A stretch of 64,000 nt of DNA, from the NCBI RefSeq assembly GCF_947179515.1, contig NC_067483.1:90061835-90125834 (forward strand). Direction: 5' to 3'. The notes beneath the pieces are model-generated. The model saw only the letters and a list, made by a program, of their open reading frames with translations, was not told the origin of the DNA and did not search any database. The DNA comes from Apodemus sylvaticus (taxonomy: Eukaryota > Chordata > Mammalia > Rodentia > Muridae). The position numbers were made by a program, and so were the translations under genes. Shown here piece by piece: positions 32,568 through 43,382 of the stretch. Every line of letters begins with the position of its first letter. The stretch's first letter is position 1.

Positions 32568-32955
32568 TTATTGGTTAATTTTTATTGTCAATTTGACATA
32601 AACTAGAGTCAACTGAGTCAAGCGAGAATCGTCTCAGTCAGATTGGCCTGCAGCAATGTCTGAGAGATTGTTTTGATGGATACCAGAGAGCCCCACCCAC
32701 TGTGGGCAGCGTCTTACCTAGGCAGGTGGTCTGGGTTGCATAAGAAGCTAGCTGAACAAGCCAGAGACCAAGCCAGGAAGCGTGTCCTGCAGCCCGGTTC
32801 CTGTCTTGAATGCCTTCCTGATTTCCCTCAAAGTCAGACTCTGACCTGGAACTCTAAAAGGAAGCAAAGCTGTAAGCCTCCCCCTGCCCACGCTGCTTTG
32901 GGGTAGAGCGCTTTATCACAGCGGCTGAATGAACCGTTCTGGGCCTTAAGCCTGT
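32568..32955 (+). mobile_element. ERVL-type LTR
   Basis: 'tggttaatttttattgtcaa' and 'tttgacataaactagagtca' at the 5' side, then 'cagattggcctgcagcaatg', 'ccccacccactgtgggcagc' and 'ctgggttgcataagaagcta', ending 'gctttatcacagcggctga'. Same family layout as 60946-61345, which is flanked by a perfect 5-bp duplication. Confidence 0.6.
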
Positions 32956-33597
32956 GCTACACACTGAGCTATAGCCCAAAAGATGTTTGTTTTCAAAGTG
33001 TAGTTACTAAGTCCCACCAGACCCAACAGACCCAACAGAACCACTGATTTATTGGTGTCTAAACCTAGCACTTCCTTTTTTTAAAAAAAAATTTCCCTAC
33101 TGCTTCTAGGTTCTTTTCCTTTTCTCTCTGTGTTTTCTCTTTGGTCAACTCTTTCAAATTATTCTATTTCACCAGTAGACAGGTTAGTTAGTTATTCTGC
33201 TCTTTTTGGTGGTCACCCAGAACATGTTAGTCAGGCAGGGGGTGAGAAATCCGTCTTCATCTCCTATTCCTCTACACCCAGTTACTCTGGAGATTTTGGA
33301 GAAGACAGAGCTGCTCTCAGGTGGCTCAGGTCATTCTGTTTTAGCGTATCGCAAGACAGCATGTCCCAGGCACAGATGCTCAGAATGACAAGAGGCTTGG
33401 GTGTCTCAGCCTGGCCTGTCCGTCCCGAAGCTTCTCATTAGCCTTTTAATGTCACCATCCTTGGTGACAGCTGCCACTATGCCATTAGGGACTGCAAAAT
33501 GTTGACTTCTGTCACCTGTTCCCTGATAAACTGCAATTCTTCCATAAGGAGAAAGATTATCAATTATTCTTACTATTTTGAATTAAAATTTTTATTT
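32956..33597. other. Intergenic stretch without a recognised gene
   Basis: AT-rich, no exon recognised. Confidence 0.4.
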
Positions 33598-33599
33598 AC

Positions 33600-33648
<49 letters not shown>

Positions 33649-33805
33649 CCTACCTATCTACCTACCTACCTATGTTTGGAGCAGGTATCACTATATAGCC
33701 CTGGGTGGCCTAGAATTCACCATGTAGACCAGGTTGAGCTTGAACTCATAGAGATCCGCCTGCCTCTGCCTACCGAGTGCAGGATTAAAGGTGTGCATTC
33801 CCACA
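33598..33805 (-). mobile_element. B1 SINE, antisense, with (CTAT)n at its tail
   Basis: B1 body at about 33675-33805: 'caggtatcactatatagccc', 'gggtggcctagaattcacca', 'gaccaggttgagcttgaact', 'cctgcctctgcctaccgagt'. The B1 3' end is on the left and abuts a (CTAT)n-(CTAC)n microsatellite at 33598-33672, in the place where the A-tail should be. Confidence 0.85.
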
Positions 33806-33807
33806 CT

Positions 33808-33866
33808 TGCAATTATTTTATTTCATTTATGTGGATGAGTGTTTTGCTTACAGGTGTGTTTCTGTA

Positions 33867-33911
<45 letters not shown>

Positions 33912-34062
33912 CGCGCTGGGGTTCACAGAAGCCAGAAGAGGGTGTTGGCTTCCCCAGGACTAGAGTCACAGATAGTTGTGCGCTGCCACGTGGGTGCTGA
34001 GAATGAACTCAGGTGCTCCACAAGGGCAGCCCTCTTAACCACTGAGCCATCTCTGCAAGTTT
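33808..34062 (-). mobile_element. B3 SINE (B2 family), antisense, with internal (GT)n(GC)n
   Basis: Reversed B3: 'tatttcatttatgtggatga', 'gttttgcttacaggtgtgtt', then GT/GC units at 33869-33917, 'cagaagccagaagagggtgt', 'gtgctgagaatgaactcagg', 'ccctcttaaccactgagcca'. The dinucleotide run has expanded inside the element. Confidence 0.85.
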
Positions 34063-34575
34063 TATCAATTATTTAATTATCCTGAAAGGCAGTCCATAGG
34101 AAAGGCAGGGCAAATGCCCAGTCTTTTTCCTTTATCAATTTTCAGTCACTTAAAAATGATATGTTTTGTAGGTGTTTTCCAAAACACCAGTGAGACCAGC
34201 AAGAGTGGCTGTTGCTGCAGAGGTGATGCTAAACCAGGCAGTTTTAAGCCATAGGCTTGTTGGGAGCAATCTGGGTCCTAGAGGGCAGCAGAGACCAGCA
34301 TCTGCTGCAGTGGGAGCAGCTTTGGTTTCTTACCTTTCACCATTGTCACCACTGATTTGAGCTATCTCACATGCTGTATCCCCATGATCTCTACAGAATA
34401 CCCCATGGGCCCTTGTTACATGTCTCCTGGGGCGGGGTGTGTGTGTATCTCCCAGGGACTTCTAGTGGGAACCTTGTAGTCCCCAGGGGGTTCTTGAGAC
34501 TAGATAGCACCTTTCAATGGTTTAAGTCTTTGGGAAGATTCAACATGCTGTAAAGTGATTCTTGAGCCATTAAAC
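34063..34575. other. Intergenic stretch without a recognised gene
   Basis: Nothing recognised. Confidence 0.4.
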
Positions 34576-34577
34576 TA

Positions 34578-34781
34578 GTGGTTCTCAACCTGTGGGCCGT
34601 GACCCCTTTGGGTGTGTATATCAGATTTCCTGCATATCAGATATTTACATTATGGTTCATAACAGTAACAAAGTTTAGTTATGAAGTAGCAACAAAATAA
34701 TGCGACGGTTGGGTGTCACCACACCTTAAGGAACTGTATTAAAGGGTCACAGCCTTAAGAAGGTTGAGAACCACTGCTTTA
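34578..34781 (+). mobile_element. URR1 (hAT-Charlie) DNA transposon
   Basis: Left end 'agtggttctcaacctgtggg', right end 'aggttgagaaccactg', so both terminal inverted repeats are intact. Middle 'catatcagatatttacatta', 'aagtagcaacaaaataatgc', 'ggaactgtattaaagggtca'. Flanking octamers CATTAAAC and CTTTAAAG match at 6 of 8 positions, compatible with an 8-bp hAT duplication. Confidence 0.88.
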
Positions 34782-34967
34782 AAGAAGTGCCAAGTGTATC
34801 TTTGGACCGTGGTATTAACTGAGACAAATGAGCTCAAAGTTTGATTCTGTTAAGGATGGGCATTGTGATGAAGCCCCCTTCCCCCATCTGTAGAGCATGG
34901 CTGATGGTGTTGGGCATTGCACAGGACTGATGCACACACAGGAAATGGTACAAGGTAAGGCCCAGCT

Positions 34968-35065
34968 GGTTTTGCTTTCTTGAGACAGGGTCTTGCTGTA
35001 CATCGTTGGCTAGCCTGGAACTTGCTGTGGGTAGAGTAGGCTGGTCTTAATGCATTACTATGCAT
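34968..35065 (-). mobile_element. B1/PB1 fragment, antisense
   Basis: 'tgctttcttgagacagggtc', 'ttgctgtacatcgttggcta' and 'gcctggaacttgctgtgggt' are reversed B1/PB1. Confidence 0.55.
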
Positions 35066-35130
35066 CACTCCTGCATCACTGTGGTGGCCATTTTAATTAC
35101 TCTTACAATCAAAACAACAACAAGAGAAAG

Positions 35131-35156
35131 AGCAGCAGCAGCAGCAGCAACAGCAG
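35131..35156. repeat. (AGC)n microsatellite
   Basis: About 8 AGC/CAG units with one interruption. Confidence 0.9.
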
Positions 35157-35261
35157 ATTTAACAATAAAATAAACCTTCAAATGAAGCTGGCAGTTAAAG
35201 GGGAGCCACCATACGTCTGTCAGAACCCTGAGGAGCACATGCTGGTAGTGGCGGGACTTCT

Positions 35262-35378
35262 TTTTTTTTTTTTAATTTTATTCAATGTATTCTTTATTTA
35301 CATTTCAAATGATTTCCCCTTTTCTGGGTCCCCACTCCCCTCAAGTCCCATAAGCCCTCTTCCCTCGCCCTGTGTGAC
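35262..35378 (-). mobile_element. Very short L1Md-type 3' end, antisense
   Basis: Poly-T (tail complement) then 'aattttattcaatgtattct', 'ttatttacatttcaaatgat' and 'ttccccttttctgggtcccc', the reversed end of a young murine L1 3' UTR. Only about 115 bases are present, a severe 5' truncation. Confidence 0.75.
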
Positions 35379-35938
35379 AGGGTTTCTAATGACCTCCATG
35401 ATGGTCGGTAACGCGGGCTCTTGTGCCGTTAGCTTCTACAGAGTAGAGCAGGGCAGGCTCCAGGGAGTGCGTGCACACTGATCCCCAGAATGCAGACGCA
35501 GAAAGGGCTCTGGAGGCTGTAGCTGGAAAGGGGGCACCCATCCCCACCACAGCCACCAATCGCTGACCCTGTCCATGACCTCTAGGGCCCATGTGACATG
35601 GTTCAAGGAAAGATCTGGGACAAACAGGATCTCCCCTCTTAGGAATTTAGGCTGAGAAACAATGGAATCCTGCAGAGGCTGTGAGGAACCAGTGGGGGTT
35701 CTTTGTTGTGCTGGGACAAAGATAATGAGTGTCTCAGGAGGCTAGCTGGGAGCGGGACTGGACTAGATGGTTGGTTGGCCCATGCCAAGGTTAGCAGATA
35801 GGTGAGCAGCACTGCTCCGGACCTGCATGTCCTCTGGGCTCCTGAAGCTGTGCTTAACCATGCAAATAACCTACCTTCTGAGATCTGGAGGCTCAGCTCC
35901 ATGCAGTCTCTGGTCCTGGACTTCCTGTTCTCAGGCCT
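35379..35938. other. Intergenic stretch without a recognised gene
   Basis: Nothing recognised. Confidence 0.4.
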
Positions 35939-35939
35939 A

Positions 35940-36098
35940 AGATTTATTTTATTTATTTCATGTAGTTGAGTACACTGTAGCTGTCTTCAGACACACCGGA
36001 AGAGGGCATCGGATCCCATTACAGATGGTTGTGAGCCACCATGTGGTTTCTGGGAACTGAACTCACGACCTCTGGAAGAGCAGTCGGTGTCTCAGTCT
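35940..36098 (-). mobile_element. B2 SINE, antisense, 5'-truncated
   Basis: 'gatttattttatttatttca', 'gtagctgtcttcagacacac', 'agggcatcggatcccattac', 'gtgagccaccatgtggtttc', 'actgaactcacgacctctgg'. The 'gagccatctctccagcccc' end is missing. Confidence 0.9.
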
Positions 36099-36529
36099 AA
36101 CCCTTCTTAATCCAGCATTTGCCCACAACCCGGCTGACCCGCATAGCAGGGCATGACTGTCTTAGGGCACACGATCAAACTGCAGTAGTTCAAAGATATT
36201 CCCTTAGAATCTCTCTTGAAAGGGAGTGGCCAAACTCTCCCTGATGAGAGTGGGTTGGGCACAGCCATTGCTTTAATAGAATAAATCGTAATTGTTCGTC
36301 ACTTCAGACTCTGCTCTTTCTCAGGATCACGTGACCTAAAACATGGCAGTCCCTGTGTCATAAGGATACACAAGCTGCCCAGTCCCACTGAGGCCACAGG
36401 CCTGTCTGTGACCTCGCGGAACCATGCGTGGGAGCCATCTTGGTTCTAGCTCCCCCGCCCCCCCTCATGCCATCCTTTGAGTCCAGCCCCCTTCCCTCCC
36501 CATATCTTCCCAAGCTGCAGCCCCCTAAA
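36099..36529. other. Unassigned stretch, possibly older LTR
   Basis: No gene recognised. It precedes a MLT1-like 3' end and may be its decayed 5' part. A CACGTGA E-box lies at about 36329-36335. Confidence 0.3.
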
Positions 36530-36655
36530 AGTCACTCCAGGCCAGAGCCACCCCTAAATTCACTTTCCTCAGAAACTGTGGGATAATAAATGTTTGCTGT
36601 TCTAGACCATTAAGCTCAGGATAATTGGTTAGTGGTGATAGATAAATCATACACG
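36530..36655 (+). mobile_element. MLT1-like MaLR LTR 3' end
   Basis: 'aaactgtgggataataaatg', 'tttgctgttctagaccatta' and 'ttggttagtggtgatagata' with 'atcataca' match the conserved MLT1 3' end (agaaataataaatg...agccactaagtt...atagataactgata). Confidence 0.55.
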
Positions 36656-36747
36656 TGTGGATTGGCCTCACATTAAATTAATGCTCTCCAACGTGAATGC
36701 CCCTGAATGCTGCCTTCATAATTATGTCTCTTGTTCTTTCACTTAGA

Positions 36748-36795
36748 CTCAGCCTCTCCCTCCCCCCCCCTCCCTCCCTTCCCCCCTCCCCCACT
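36748..36795. repeat. C/T-rich low-complexity tract
   Basis: CCT/CCCT units. Confidence 0.85.
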
Positions 36796-37214
36796 TCATT
36801 TTCATGCTTTCCTAATAGCCTGAATACCTATTTCCAAGAGAAAGTCAACCCAGGCTCTCCCAGGAAGAGCTTCCAGGCTCTGCGCTCACATCTCCCTCCC
36901 CACTGGATCTGCCATGCCCCTGGCAGAGGCCAGCCTCTCCCCTACACTCTAGGTATAATCTCTTCTGGCTTCTTCTAGGGTCTGCCTTCTGGAATCCACC
37001 CCAGCCATTTTAGGAGGAATGGTGGCTAGCCAGGGTGTCTAATTCGCTACTTGCAGGTCAAATGCAAGGAGGACTCAGAGTCAATCACTGGATGAGAAAT
37101 ATCAGGGGCCCAAGGGGTCCTGGCCCGTGGTTTACCCTGAAACTCTGCCTGGAGGGACAGCGAGCAAGAGACAATGAATGCACACATTGATTTCAGTAAA
37201 CTTTATTGTGAAAA

Positions 37215-37385
37215 TAAAAGCAGAAACCAGATGTGTTGGTTCACAGTAGCAGAACCAACTAGTGTTGGTAACTCTAGCCCTTAGAAGGCTGAGGATAAAA
37301 GATTATCTACATTTCAAAGTCAGCCTGAGCCATACAGTCTGGACTAGCTCAGCCTGGACAGCAAAGACTGTTTCAAAGAGCTGAA
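37215..37385 (+). mobile_element. Old B1/PB1 monomer abutting the GGT array
   Basis: 'aaaccagatgtgttggttca', 'ctctagcccttagaaggctg', 'aggataaaagattatctaca', 'aagtcagcctgagccataca', 'cagcaaagactgtttcaaag'. The B1 3' end (right) runs directly into the tandem array at 37386. A small internal insertion is present near 37245-37275. Confidence 0.5.
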
Positions 37386-40230
37386 TTGAATAGTGGTGAT
37401 GGTGGTGGTGATGGTGATGGAGGTGATGGTGGTGGTGGAGATGGTGGTGATGATGATGGTGGAGGTGGTGGTGATGGTAGTGGTGGTGATGGAGGTGGTG
37501 GTGGTGGTGGTGGTGGTGGTGATGCAGGTAGTGGTGGTGGTGATGGAGGTGGTGGTGGTGGTGATGGAGGTGGTGGTGATGGAGGTGATGGTGGTGATGG
37601 TGGTGGTGATGGTGATGTAGGAGATGGTGGTGATGATGATGGTGGAGGTGGTGGTGATAGTGGTGGTGGTGGTGGTGATGCAGGTAGTGGTGGTGGTGAT
37701 GGAGGTGGTGGTGGTGGTGGTAGTGATGGAGGTGGTGGTGGTGATGCAGGTAGTGGTGGTGGTGATGGAGGTGGTGGTGGTGGTGGTAGTGATGGAGGTG
37801 GTGGTGGTGATGCAGGTAGTGGTGGTGGTGATGGAGGTGGTGGTGATGGAGGTGGTGGTGGTGATGGAGGTGGTGTTGGTGGTGGTGGTGGTGATGCAGG
37901 TAGTGGTGGTGGTGATGGAGGTGGTGGTGATGGAGGTGGTGGTGATGGAGGTGGTGGTGATGGAGGTGGTGGTGCTGATGGTGATGGAGGTGGTGGTGGT
38001 GGTGGTGGTGATACAGGTAGTGGTGGTGGTGATGGAGGTGGTGGTGATGGAGGTAGTTGTGGTGGAGGTGGTGGTGATGCAGGTAGTGGTGGTGGTGATG
38101 GAGGTGGTGGTGGTGGTGGTGATGGTGGTGGTGGAGATGGTGGTGATGATGATGGTGGAGGTGGTGGTGAAGGAGGTGGTGGTGGTGGTGGTGGTGGTGG
38201 TGATGGAGGTGGTGGTGGTGGTGGTGATGGTGGTGGTGGAGATGGTGGTGATGATGATGGTGGAGGTGGTGGTGAAGGAGGTGGTGGTGGTGGTGGTGGT
38301 GGTGATGGAGGTGGTGGTGGTGGTAATGCAGGTAGTGGTGGTGGTGATGGAGGTAGTGGTGATGGAGGTGGTGGTGGTGATGGAGGTGGTGGTGGTGATG
38401 GAGGTGGTGGTGATGGAGGTGGTGGTGGTGGTGGTGATGGAGGTGGTGGTGGTGATGGAGGTGGTGGTGATGGAGGTGGTGGTGGTGGTGATGGAGGTGG
38501 TGGTGGTAGTGATGGAGGTGGTGGTGGTGGTGGTGATGCAGGTAGTGGTGGTGGTGATGGAGGTGGTGGTGATGGAGGTGGTGGTGGTGGTGGAGATGGT
38601 GGTGATGATGGTGGAGGTGGTGGTGACGGAGGTGGTGGTGGTGGTGGTGATGGAGGTGGTAGTGGTGGTGGTGGTGGTGATGCAGGTAGTGGTGGTGGTG
38701 ATGGAGGTGGTGGTGATGGAGGTGGTGGTGGTAGTGGTGGTGGTGATGGAGGTAGTGGTGATGGTGATGGAGGTGGTGGTGGTGGTGGTGATGGAGGTGA
38801 TGGAGGTGGTGGTGATGGAGGTGATGGTGGTGATGGTGGTGGTGATGGTGATGGAGGAGATGGTGGTGATGATGGTGGAGGTGGTGGTGATAGTGGTGGT
38901 GGTGGTGGTGGTGGTGATACAGGTAGTGGTGGTGGTGATGGAGGTGGTAGTGATGGAGGTGGTGGTGGTGGTGATGGAGGTGGTGGTGGTGGTGGTGATG
39001 CAGGTAGTGGTGGTGGTGATGGAGGTGGTGGTGATGGAAGTGGTGGTGATGGAGGTGGTGGTGATGGAGGTGGTGGTGGTGGTGATGGAGGTGGTGGTGG
39101 TGGAGGTGGTGGTGGTGGTGATGGAGGTGGTGATGGAGGTGGTGGTGGTGGTGGTGATGGAGGTGGTGGTGATGGAGGTGGTGGTGATGGAGGTGGTGGT
39201 GGTAGTGGTGGTGGTGATGCAGGTAGTGGTGGTGGTGGTGGTGGTGGTGGTGGTGATGGAGGTGGTGGTGGTGGTGATGAAGGTGGTGATGGAGGTGGTG
39301 GTGATGCAGGTGGTAGTGGTGGTGATGGAGGTGGTGGTGATGGAGGTGGTGGTGGTGGAGGTGGTGGTGGTGGTGGTGATGCAGGTAGTGGTGGTGGTGA
39401 TGGAGGTGATGGAGGTGATGGAGGTGGTGGTGGTGGTGATGGAGGTGGTGGTGGTGGTGATTGAGGTGGTGGTGGTGGTGATGGAGGTGGTGGTGGTGGT
39501 GGTAATGCAGGTAGTGGTGGTGGTGATGGAGGTGGTGGTGGTGGTGATGGTGGTGGTGGAGATGATGGTGATGATGATGGTGGAGGTGGTGGTGATGGAG
39601 GTGGTGGTGGTGGTGGTGGTGGTGGTGGTGGTGATGGAGGTGGTGGTGGTGGTGGTGGTGATGCAGGTGGTGGTGGTGGTGGTGGTGATGGAGGTGGTGG
39701 TGATAGAGGTGGTGGTGGTGGTGGTGGTGGTGATGGTGGTGGTGGAGATGATGGTGATGATGATGGTGGAGGTGGTGGTGATGGAGGTGGTGGTGGTGGT
39801 GGTGGTGGTGGTGGTGGTGGTGGTGGTGATGGAGGTGGTGGTGGTGGTGGTGATGCAGGTGGTGGTGGTGGTGATGGAGGTGGTGGTGATAGAGGTGGTG
39901 GTGGTGATGGAGGTGGTGGTGGTGGTGGTGGTGATGCAGGTAGTGGTGGTGGTGATGGAGGTGGTGGTGGTGGTGGTGATGCAGGTAGTGGTGGTGGTGA
40001 TGGAGGTGGTGGTGGTGGTGGTGGTGGTGATGGTGGTGGTGGAGATGGTGGTGATGATGATGGTGGAGGTGGTGGTGATGGAGGTGGTGGTGATGGAGGT
40101 GGTGGTGGTGATGGTGGTGGTGGAGATGGTGGTGATGATGATGGTGGAGGTGGTGGTGATGGAGGTGGTGGTGATGGAGGTGGTGGTGATGGAGGTGGTG
40201 GTGATGGAGGTGGTGGTAATGGAGGTGACA
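37386..40230. repeat. 2.84-kb GGT/GAT/GGA trinucleotide array (satellite-like)
   Basis: An essentially uninterrupted array of three-base units: mostly GGT, with GAT, GGA, AGT and GCA variants. Longer modules recur: GATGCAGGTAGTGGTGG appears many times and a GGAGATGGTGGTGATGATGA-type block in about ten places. Length variation is always in multiples of three, so several frames on both strands stay open for 2-2.9 kb (Thr/Ile/Ser, Pro/Ser, Gly/Asp or Val/Met). There is no start context, no splice context and no non-repetitive protein sequence, so this is not a gene. The + strand is strongly G/T-rich and could form two-tier G-quadruplexes. Confidence 0.97.
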
Positions 40231-40835
40231 TGGAATGATTCAGATATGATGACCACTTGGCATCAGGGACTAAGGGCAAGGAAGTGTGTCAGTGAGGTGC
40301 CCAGCAAGAACAACCTCCAATCCGTGTGTCCAGCCTGAGATGCTCGGGGAGTCTGTGGAGGCCTTGGGGCCATGAATCACCGCAGCTCATGTCTCTATGA
40401 CCTTTTTTAAAACCGTAAGGACTCCCGGTGTGTGCCACTGCTTTCCTGGAGAGCAGTTTCTTTTCAGAGGAGATGCCAGCGTCCTTCCTGTTTCCCTGGA
40501 CGGTAACTTCCGAGCTGCCCCAGTGTGTGGGGTGTGAGGTCAGGCTAGTGGGGTCAGGACGATCCAGTGCTGAGAGACCGGAAGCACTGCCCACTTGTCC
40601 CTGCCTACAGCCCACTCTGTTTCGGACCCAGATCTGGGCTTCTCCCTCCTGCTGACCAGTTTTCTAATACAAGCTGTATCTTACAGTTTATTAGATTCTG
40701 CAGGTCCTCTGAGGCCAAGGTTCAGACCTACAAGACTGCCCACTCATTAGATCTCATTGCCAGGGATGGGTACCCACTGGACCCACTCCTGTTCAACCTG
40801 ATCAAATCTAAGATATATCAATTTGTGAGAGAAGG
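40231..40835. other. Intergenic stretch without a recognised gene
   Basis: Unique-looking sequence after the array. No exon recognised. Confidence 0.4.
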
Positions 40836-40837
40836 TC

Positions 40838-40942
40838 TTGTCTTGCTATATAGCACAGGCTAGAATCAAACTCAAGATCCTTCTGCTTCAGCCTCCCAAG
40901 CAATGGGATTATATGACATTAAGTGTGCTGCCACCCCCTGTC
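40838..40942 (-). mobile_element. B1-like fragment, antisense
   Basis: 'gaaggtcttgtcttgctata', 'gcacaggctagaatcaaact', 'tcagcctcccaagcaatggg' and 'attatatgacattaagtgtg' are reversed B1/PB1 text, diverged. Confidence 0.55.
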
Positions 40943-41418
40943 CCTCTTGGTCACATGGGAAGGTTCCCAAGACATTGATTCCATTGATTTGAATAGCTTA
41001 TCCGACTTGAATCAGAGTAGGTGTACTTACTGAGGTACCAGTTTGGTATAGAAGGATAAAATTCATAAGTAGCCTGTTGGAAGGAATGCTGGGAGGGGGT
41101 GGGGGCTGAGTGTGTGGGGAGGAGGTGGAGACTCCAAGCCCTCCGTAGATGTACCACCGCCCTTGAATGCCACAGGGTCCACATCGTTGTACTCAGAAGA
41201 TAACCGCAGTGGAGAGTAACTCAATCCAGAACTTTCATTCCTGGAGGATGGGACTCTGAAGCAAGTTCCTGGCTCCTAGTAGCCACTCCTGATCCAGAAG
41301 CCTGCCCAGAGACACTTCATTAAAAGGAAAGATGTTTCCCACCCAGGAAATCCCAGGGACGTAGGAGGTCTGTGTTGGGGACTTTCATCAAAGACTTGTC
41401 ATTGGTGATAAAAGAAAG
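40943..41418. other. Intergenic stretch without a recognised gene
   Basis: Nothing recognised. Confidence 0.4.
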
Positions 41419-41422
41419 AGAG

Positions 41423-41537
41423 ATGGGGTGGGGGTGGGGGTGGGAAGAGGAGAGAAGGAGGAGAGAGGGAGAGTGAAAGAGAAACACACACACAAACACA
41501 CACACACAAACACACACACACAAACACACACACACAA

Positions 41538-41603
<66 letters not shown>
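41423..41603. repeat. G-quadruplex-like run followed by (CA)n compound repeat
   Basis: At 41424-41442 lie four G-runs of 3-5 separated by single T, a textbook G-quadruplex motif. After a GA-rich bridge, 41484-41603 is (CA)n with regularly spaced CAAACA interruptions. The Cys/Val-rich minus-strand frames over it are artefacts. Confidence 0.9.
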
Positions 41604-41605
<2 letters not shown>

Positions 41606-41888
41606 TGAGGTAGAAGAGAACCCTGAGCACACCTCCTCTTCATTGTTACCCATCTCCCATCACCCACAGCCTCTCAGAGATGGCAGCTTGGGAGCTAGTT
41701 TCTCCCTTGTTGTCACTGTTACCACTAGTCTATTGTGTCACAACCAGTTCTTGCCCAGTTCCAGAAGCTGCCTTCTAACAATGAGAAAATGTCCTTGCCA
41801 GGTAATAGCTATCAGGGTCCCTCCATATCTCTTCATCTTGCCTCTCCTCCACTGCACTGAAGTGCATCGCAGATACACTCTTAGTGCC

Positions 41889-43382
41889 CAGTGCACGGCG
41901 TGCTGTGTGCAGGGTCGTCCTCACTGCATGCTGTGTGCAGGGTCATCCTCATTGCATGCTGTGTGTAGAGTCTTCCTCACTGCATGCTGTGTGTAGAGTC
42001 TTCCTCACTGCATGCTGTGTGCAGGGTCATCCTCACTGCATGCTGTGTGTAGAGTCTTCCTCACTGCATGTTGTGTGCAGGGTCATCCTCACTGCATGCT
42101 GTGTGTAGGGTCTTCCTCACTGCATGCTGTGTGTAGAGTCTACCTCACTGCATGCTGTGTGCAGGGTCTTCCTCACTGCATGCTGTGTGCAGGGTCATCC
42201 TCACTGCATGCTGTGTGTAGAGTCTACCTCACTGCATGCTGTGTGCAGGGTCTTCCTCACTGCATGCTGTGTGCAGGGTCATCCTCACTGCATGCTGTGT
42301 GTAGAGTCTTCCTCACTGCATGCTGTGTGCAGGGTCTTCCTCACTGCATGCTGTGTGTAGGGTCGTCCTCACTGCATGCTGTGTGTAGAGTCTTCCTCAC
42401 TGCATGTTGTGTGCAGGGTCATCCTCACTGCATGCTGTGTGTAGGGTCTTCCTCACTGCATGCTGTGTGTAGAGTCTACCTCACTGCATGCTGTGTGCAG
42501 AGTCTACCTCACTGCATGCTGTGTGCAGGGTCTTCCTCACTGCATGCTGTGTGCAGGGTCATCCTCACTGCATGCTGTGTGTAGAGTCTACCTCACTGCA
42601 TGCTGTGTGTAGGGTCTTCCTCACTGCATGCTGTGTGCAGGGTCATCCTCACTGCATGCTGTGTGTAGAGTCTACCTCACTGCATGCTGTGTGCAGGGTC
42701 TTCCTCACTGCATGCTGTATGCAGGGTCATCCTCACTGCATGCTGTGTGTAGAGTCTACCTCACTGCATGCTGTGTGCAGGGTCATCCTCACTGCATGCT
42801 GTGTGTAGGGTCTTCCTCACTGCATGCTGTGTGCAGGGTATCCTCACTGCATGCTGTGTGTAGAGTCTTCCTCACTGCATGCTGTGTGCAGGGTCTTCCT
42901 CACTGCATGCTGTGTGCAGGGTTGTCCTCACTGCATGCTGTGTGCAGGGTTGTCCTCACTGCATGCTGTGTGTAGAGTCTTCCTCACTGCATGCTGTATG
43001 CAGGGTTGTCCTCACTGCATGCTGTGTGTAGAGTCTCCCTCACTGCATGCTGTGTGCAGGGTCTTCCTCAGTGCATGCTGTGTGCAGGGTCTTCCTCAGT
43101 GCATGCTGTGTGCAGGGTCGTCCTCACTGCATGCTGTGTGCAGGGTCTTCCTCACTGCATGCTGTGTGCAGGGTCTTCCTCACTGCATGCTGCGTGTAGA
43201 GTCTTCCTCACTGCATGCTGTGTGCAGGGTCTTCCTCACTGCATGCTTCGTGTAGAGTCTTCCTCACTGCATGCTGTGTGCAGGGTCATCCTCACTGCAT
43301 GCTGTGTGCAGGGTCATCCTCACTGCATGCTGTGTGCAGGGTCTTCCTCACTGCATGCTGTGTGTAGGGTCTTCCTCACTGG
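41889..43382. repeat. Minisatellite of about 53 units of 28 bp
   Basis: The unit is TCACTGCATGCTGTGTGCAG plus GGTCATCC. Period 28 holds almost throughout. Variable positions are limited: C/TAG after GTGTG, G/A in the next triplet, and CAT, CTT, CTA or CGT before the final CC. These variants often alternate as a three-unit (84-bp) cycle. Because 28 is not a multiple of three, each frame passes through all three phases, giving several overlapping 'HAVCR-LTACCV-LHCML' frames that end at TAG variants. These are not proteins. The unit contains GCATGC and an imperfect CTGCA...TGCAG inverted repeat. Confidence 0.97.

Noticed and set aside
37344..40338. Open frames of 692-970 codons on both strands over the GGT array
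   Set aside because: Composition is wholly dictated by the triplet repeat, several frames are open at once, and there is no unique protein sequence, promoter or splice context.
41889..43382. CRISPR-like array of 28-bp repeats
   Set aside because: Units are directly contiguous with no unique spacers, and the genome is mammalian.
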